A stretch of 64,000 nt of DNA from Strigamia acuminata (lineage: Eukaryota; Arthropoda; Chilopoda; Geophilomorpha; Linotaeniidae). Position 1 is the first letter of the stretch, and each line of letters opens with the position of its first letter. Of the stretch, positions 60,138 to 64,000 are shown one piece after another. The translations under genes and the position numbers were made by a program. The DNA lies in assembly GCA_949358305.1 (NCBI GenBank), contig OX442316.1, forward strand, positions 8,742,001 to 8,806,000. The letters run 5' to 3'. The notes below the pieces were generated by a model. That model had not been told where the DNA came from. It worked only from the letters and a program-made list of their open reading frames with translations, and searched no databases.

Positions 60138-63100
60138 CTGCAAGTAAAAAAAAAAATAAAGAAAAAATACATTGTTCTGTACGCAATGGGGGTTTGTGCT
60201 TCGTTCGGAAAACAAATGCTGTATTTTAAAAATTTGCAAATTATGGATTCTTCGATTTGGAATTCCTCGCATACCAGTATTCCAAATTCTATCTGAAGAG
60301 TTATGGATATTTTATTGGGAAAGAGCAAAGCAAAAATATTTTTTAGAAATTTAAAATCCTTATTCCTACAGATTTATTTTTCAATTTAGTTTCAGTTGAG
60401 AAGATTAAAATTGAGTTTTTTATTTTAGTCTCTTTTTACTCTCACTGATTTGTTACTAACAACTTTCAGCCATATAAATTCAAAGCATTTTTATCCTATT
60501 TCCTTTTATGTCTATCGTGTTCCTCACTTAGCCTTTAATTTGACACGGTAGTTTTAATCACCCCACCCCGTGTTACACTAAACAAGTTAATGGTTAGTAT
60601 AAGACGAGCATTTGCTCTCAAAACACACCCTCAGGTCCATTTCTTTAACGGAAATCGGGGCCTGTGTTCTTTTTCCTTATCTTGACGCCCACTTGAGCAT
60701 CATTCAAGACCGAATCTCTATTTTACCTGTTCCCCTGAAGACTGTCACAAAAGAAGAAAAAAATTCACAATTCAAGTGGACAATGGGTATACAGGGAAAC
60801 TTTACCATTCAATTTAAACTTTGTTCTTTCCCAAACTAAGTTTGTAGTCGAGTTAACCAATATACGACTGCACAAACTTTCTTTCTCTAAAAAAGACTTT
60901 AAATAATGTGTTTATTAAGAAATGCGTACAGTATAAACACGCAGTTTGTATGCTTGCTCAGCATTGTTTACAAATATTAGAGTCATACGTACATTCTTAC
61001 TAATTATGTCACTCCTTTCAGTGCTATCAAAATGTCAACTCGGTGCAAATTATGATCACGTGTCTGAGAAGGTTATCCAACTAACATGTGTGGTCTTGTA
61101 GCAATAAATTATAGTTGCACCAAGTGTTGGTCTCACGGCTGAATTGCTCTTTTATTGCAATTTTTGTAAGAAACAATAAAATCTAACAAAAATTGTACGC
61201 TGGTTTTGATATAGGTGTTAAATAAACGAAGAAACGGTCATCTTTAAAGTTTTAGATTACATTCGGCAAATAATACTGGCTAATTCGGTGATAAAAGTTG
61301 TTTTAAAGACATGTTTGGTCATGCTGTTGAGTTGTTTGTACGTTAAGTTTTATCCAAATTCAAGAGCAGAACAAACAGAACAGAGTCAAAAGACAAGGTA
61401 GGTTCCTTATTTGACTAAGATGTTTACTCTAAATGTAATCTTAATTAACTTATTAAATGTGCAGTGAAGTATTTGACGAAAAAGTCAATCAAAATTTAAT
61501 ACAAGAATATTTTCAGCAGCTGTGGAAATGATAAATCAACCTCAAAACATCTATAAATATTCCCTCATGTGTTATCATTATCTTTTGTAAATAGAATAAG
61601 AAAAATCTGTTTACCTCCAATTCAAGAGAATGGAATTATTTGGGCATTCGGTCTTTCTGATGTTACAGTATCTCTGTTGACCAATTTTGCCGGTTTTGGT
61701 AGCGAAACATGTGAAAAACTTAATACTTATATTCTCCAGTTTTTTCCCCTTACAAAAATGGTTTGAAACTTTAAACCGACAGTTGCACATGTGGCCCACC
61801 TGTCAGTTATTTTCTTTTTTTTAAACGGATTTACTGTCTTTGATCTTTTTTTTTCCAGCCACATAATCCTTTGAACTTCAAATTTGTTCAATAAAATCGA
61901 AGATGTCCATTTTGGAGGCAATATAAGAGCAGCGCTTGCGACAATAACCTAAGAAATTGTGTGATTATAAATCATACATTTTTCTACTTTTTATTTTGTT
62001 TAGAAATTTATTTATTTACATTTCAATTTGAGTAGGATATAAATTGGAAAATGAAACTGCGACTAAAGAATGCATACTTGCGAATGAAATGACTCAGATG
62101 ACGACAAAATAAACGGAGGTAATAAATAACCCGTTACTTTAAATTTGTTTTCATATCTATAATTTAAACCGTTTTCAGCTTGCACACACATTTTACGCCA
62201 CTTGCACATGGAATGCACATGCGCATGGTAATGGAAATTCTTATCACTCATTTGTTAGAGTGTCTGGCTTTTCAAGTTGAAGACATTAGGCTAACTACTG
62301 AATATTATTACATGTTAAATGTTAAAGCATAATCACCTTTAAATTGCTTGAAAATCAATAAATTGTCATAAAATCTAAAGTAAGTGCTAATAAATATTAA
62401 AATGCATTGCGGGATGTGATGAATTTATTGAAAAAAGAAAGAGACACACACTATCTTTAAGTAATTGACGATAATGACTCGTCTAAGCTTATATGCCAAT
62501 AGTAATTCTTCAAGTTTAGTGAGGAATTCAACGAATCTGCCAGACATAATAATATTTAAAATTTAGCGTTTTTTCTTCGAACAAAAGCCATTAATTCTTG
62601 GCTTTTGACGCTTTGCAGTGCCCTTACTAAATCAAACTGACCCGTTTCAATTTTGTTTGCAATCCAAACAATACTAAATTCAGAAAAAAACACTAAAAGC
62701 AATTTGTTTTCCAAAATTTAAACTAAAAAAAGAAAAAAGAAAAATAATTGACCAATTTTACTTTTGATGACCGACCCTAAATTTTTTAAAATAAGTTTTA
62801 TAAGTTGTCCAAATAAAATAGTATTCTATCAAGGAAGAGATGTCTAAGTTCTTCACTCACAACCTGTGCGCCACCGAAGTGAGCACATTTCCACTGAGCA
62901 CGAGATGGTGATGGAAGAAGAAAAAGTCGAATGGATTTCCAACATCTCTTTTATACCTTTTCCAAATGGCACGGTGAACAAAACTGACTTTGGTGGTTCT
63001 GATATTGCCTCTCAAGAGAGGCGTGTACCAGAACGAACGGGCCGAACAAAAACGTAAATGACTGCGAAGTATTCCCAATGAATCGAGGGAATATAAATAA

Positions 63101-64000
63101 GAAATGGATTACATCACTTTTAATGGTGTATAATTTACAAAACCTGGCATATTTATTGCACATTTCGCTATTAATCTTCTCACCATCGATTTCTCAATGT
63201 CGTCAAAAACACGCTTTTCAAGCTTTACCTTTAATTCTCTACTTCTCTTTCATGTTAAGCCGGAAAAATCCAACACTTGAGACGAAAAATCAATTCAATA
63301 TCTCTTCTCCTTCTGCTCCTGAAGATTCTGGTAAATGTATCTGCGTCCAACTCTTTTTCATATAATTTATAGGGACCATTCACTTTATTCACGCTGTCGT
63401 TCACCATGCCATAAAATAGTTATTTCTTAGCAAAACTTAAAACGGTTATCTAAATTGGTCAAAAAAATCTTCCACCACCATCACTGAAAACGTTTTGCGG
63501 GTGCTCATCGTAAAACCACCATGTGACAATACACTTTCTGAAGTGATGACATCATATTTACTATTCCCGAGTCATATTTCCTATGAAAAATGACCAGACA
63601 TTTGAAAAATTGTTTTCAGAACTGTCACTTTGTAATAACCAATGGTCGATTTTAATGGATCCTTTTAGAACATTAATACTTAACATATAATGTGGGCTAC
63701 ATAATATCCTTCCAGTGCTGCACCATTTTGCAAAAATTGAATTAGATAAATCTGTCTACTGACAGAGTTAAAACCGAAGTTTCTGCACAGAGAGACTAGG
63801 CGCGTTTAAATTTTCGGATTTTACCGTTTCTATAAACAGAATGGCATCAAAAACAGCCAAAAACCATCACCAAAAACTACAAAAACCAAAAACTATGACT
63901 ACCAGTTTATGAATCGGTTTATGCCGGGTTTTGATGTTTAACCAAATTCAAAATGGCTACCTCGAACGTTAGATCAACGGATCAGACTTTCAAGTGTCGT
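60138..64000. other. Upstream intron or intergenic DNA, no gene recognised
   Basis: Upstream of the first recognised Sidestep-like exon. The acceptor at 60138-60140 means it is at least partly an intron of that gene. Short open frames here (for example 62866-63057 plus) show no domain, signal peptide or splice support that I could confirm. Confidence 0.6.

Noticed and set aside
60047-60186. Apparent signal peptide MRTEQCIFSLFFFLLAG for the Sidestep-like protein
   Set aside because: It is the translated polypyrimidine tract of a splice acceptor (TTTTACTTGCAG|GC) rather than a coding start.

Overview
This 64 kb window is nuclear DNA from an insect, probably a holometabolous one and possibly a beetle. 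The evidence is AT-rich intergenic DNA, short (50-70 bp) and long introns with GT-AG borders, mitochondrial-targeted housekeeping genes, and insect families: dual oxidase, Sidestep-type Ig proteins and 27-kDa haemolymph glycoproteins. Species is inference only. All eukaryotic genes were assembled by eye from exons, splice signals and phase; spans given run from first to last recognised coding base.

Layout. 1-11469 (-): 25 exons of dual oxidase (Duox), with the C-terminal FAD/NADPH half cut off by the window start. 11575-16361: a full-length, apparently intact Copia retrotransposon (two identical 179 bp LTRs, 5 bp target duplication ATTAA) about 110 bp upstream of the Duox ATG. 16362-20112: no gene seen. 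20113-23128 (+) and 25732-27692 (+): two diverged paralogues of an unrecognised single-pass membrane protein family, with a one-domain granulin gene (23367-23706, -) between them. 27540-32580: a tandem segmental duplication. Each unit holds a tail exon of the membrane family, a complete 27-kDa haemolymph glycoprotein gene (28566-29551 and 31275-32221, +) and the last exon of a C16orf89-like gene on the other strand. In the first unit that last exon is an orphan, broken by a 753 bp long-inverted-repeat element. 32458-37187 (-): two complete tandem C16orf89/UPF0764-like genes, followed by a 247 bp MITE inside an intron.

37501-39162 (-): palmitoyl-protein thioesterase 2 homologue. 39492-41369 (-): BTB-BACK-Kelch protein. 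41859-44133 (-) and 45017-45584 (+): mitochondrial Hsp60 and Hsp10 arranged head to head, with heat-shock-element-like sites between them. 46184-48869 (-): mitochondrial citrate synthase. 50037-52509 (+): secernin, with a pair of homologous, apparently mutually exclusive exons. 53921-60137 (-): a Sidestep-family Ig/FnIII receptor whose signal-peptide exon was not found. 60138-64000: no gene seen.

The functional links visible are the Hsp60/Hsp10 chaperonin pair, which act as one machine in the mitochondrial matrix where citrate synthase also works, and a central 20-37 kb block of secreted or membrane proteins expanded by local duplication. The most interesting items are the undescribed membrane protein pair, the frame-enforced exon pair in secernin, the young Copia at Duox, and the mobile element dated by its undamaged paralogous target site.
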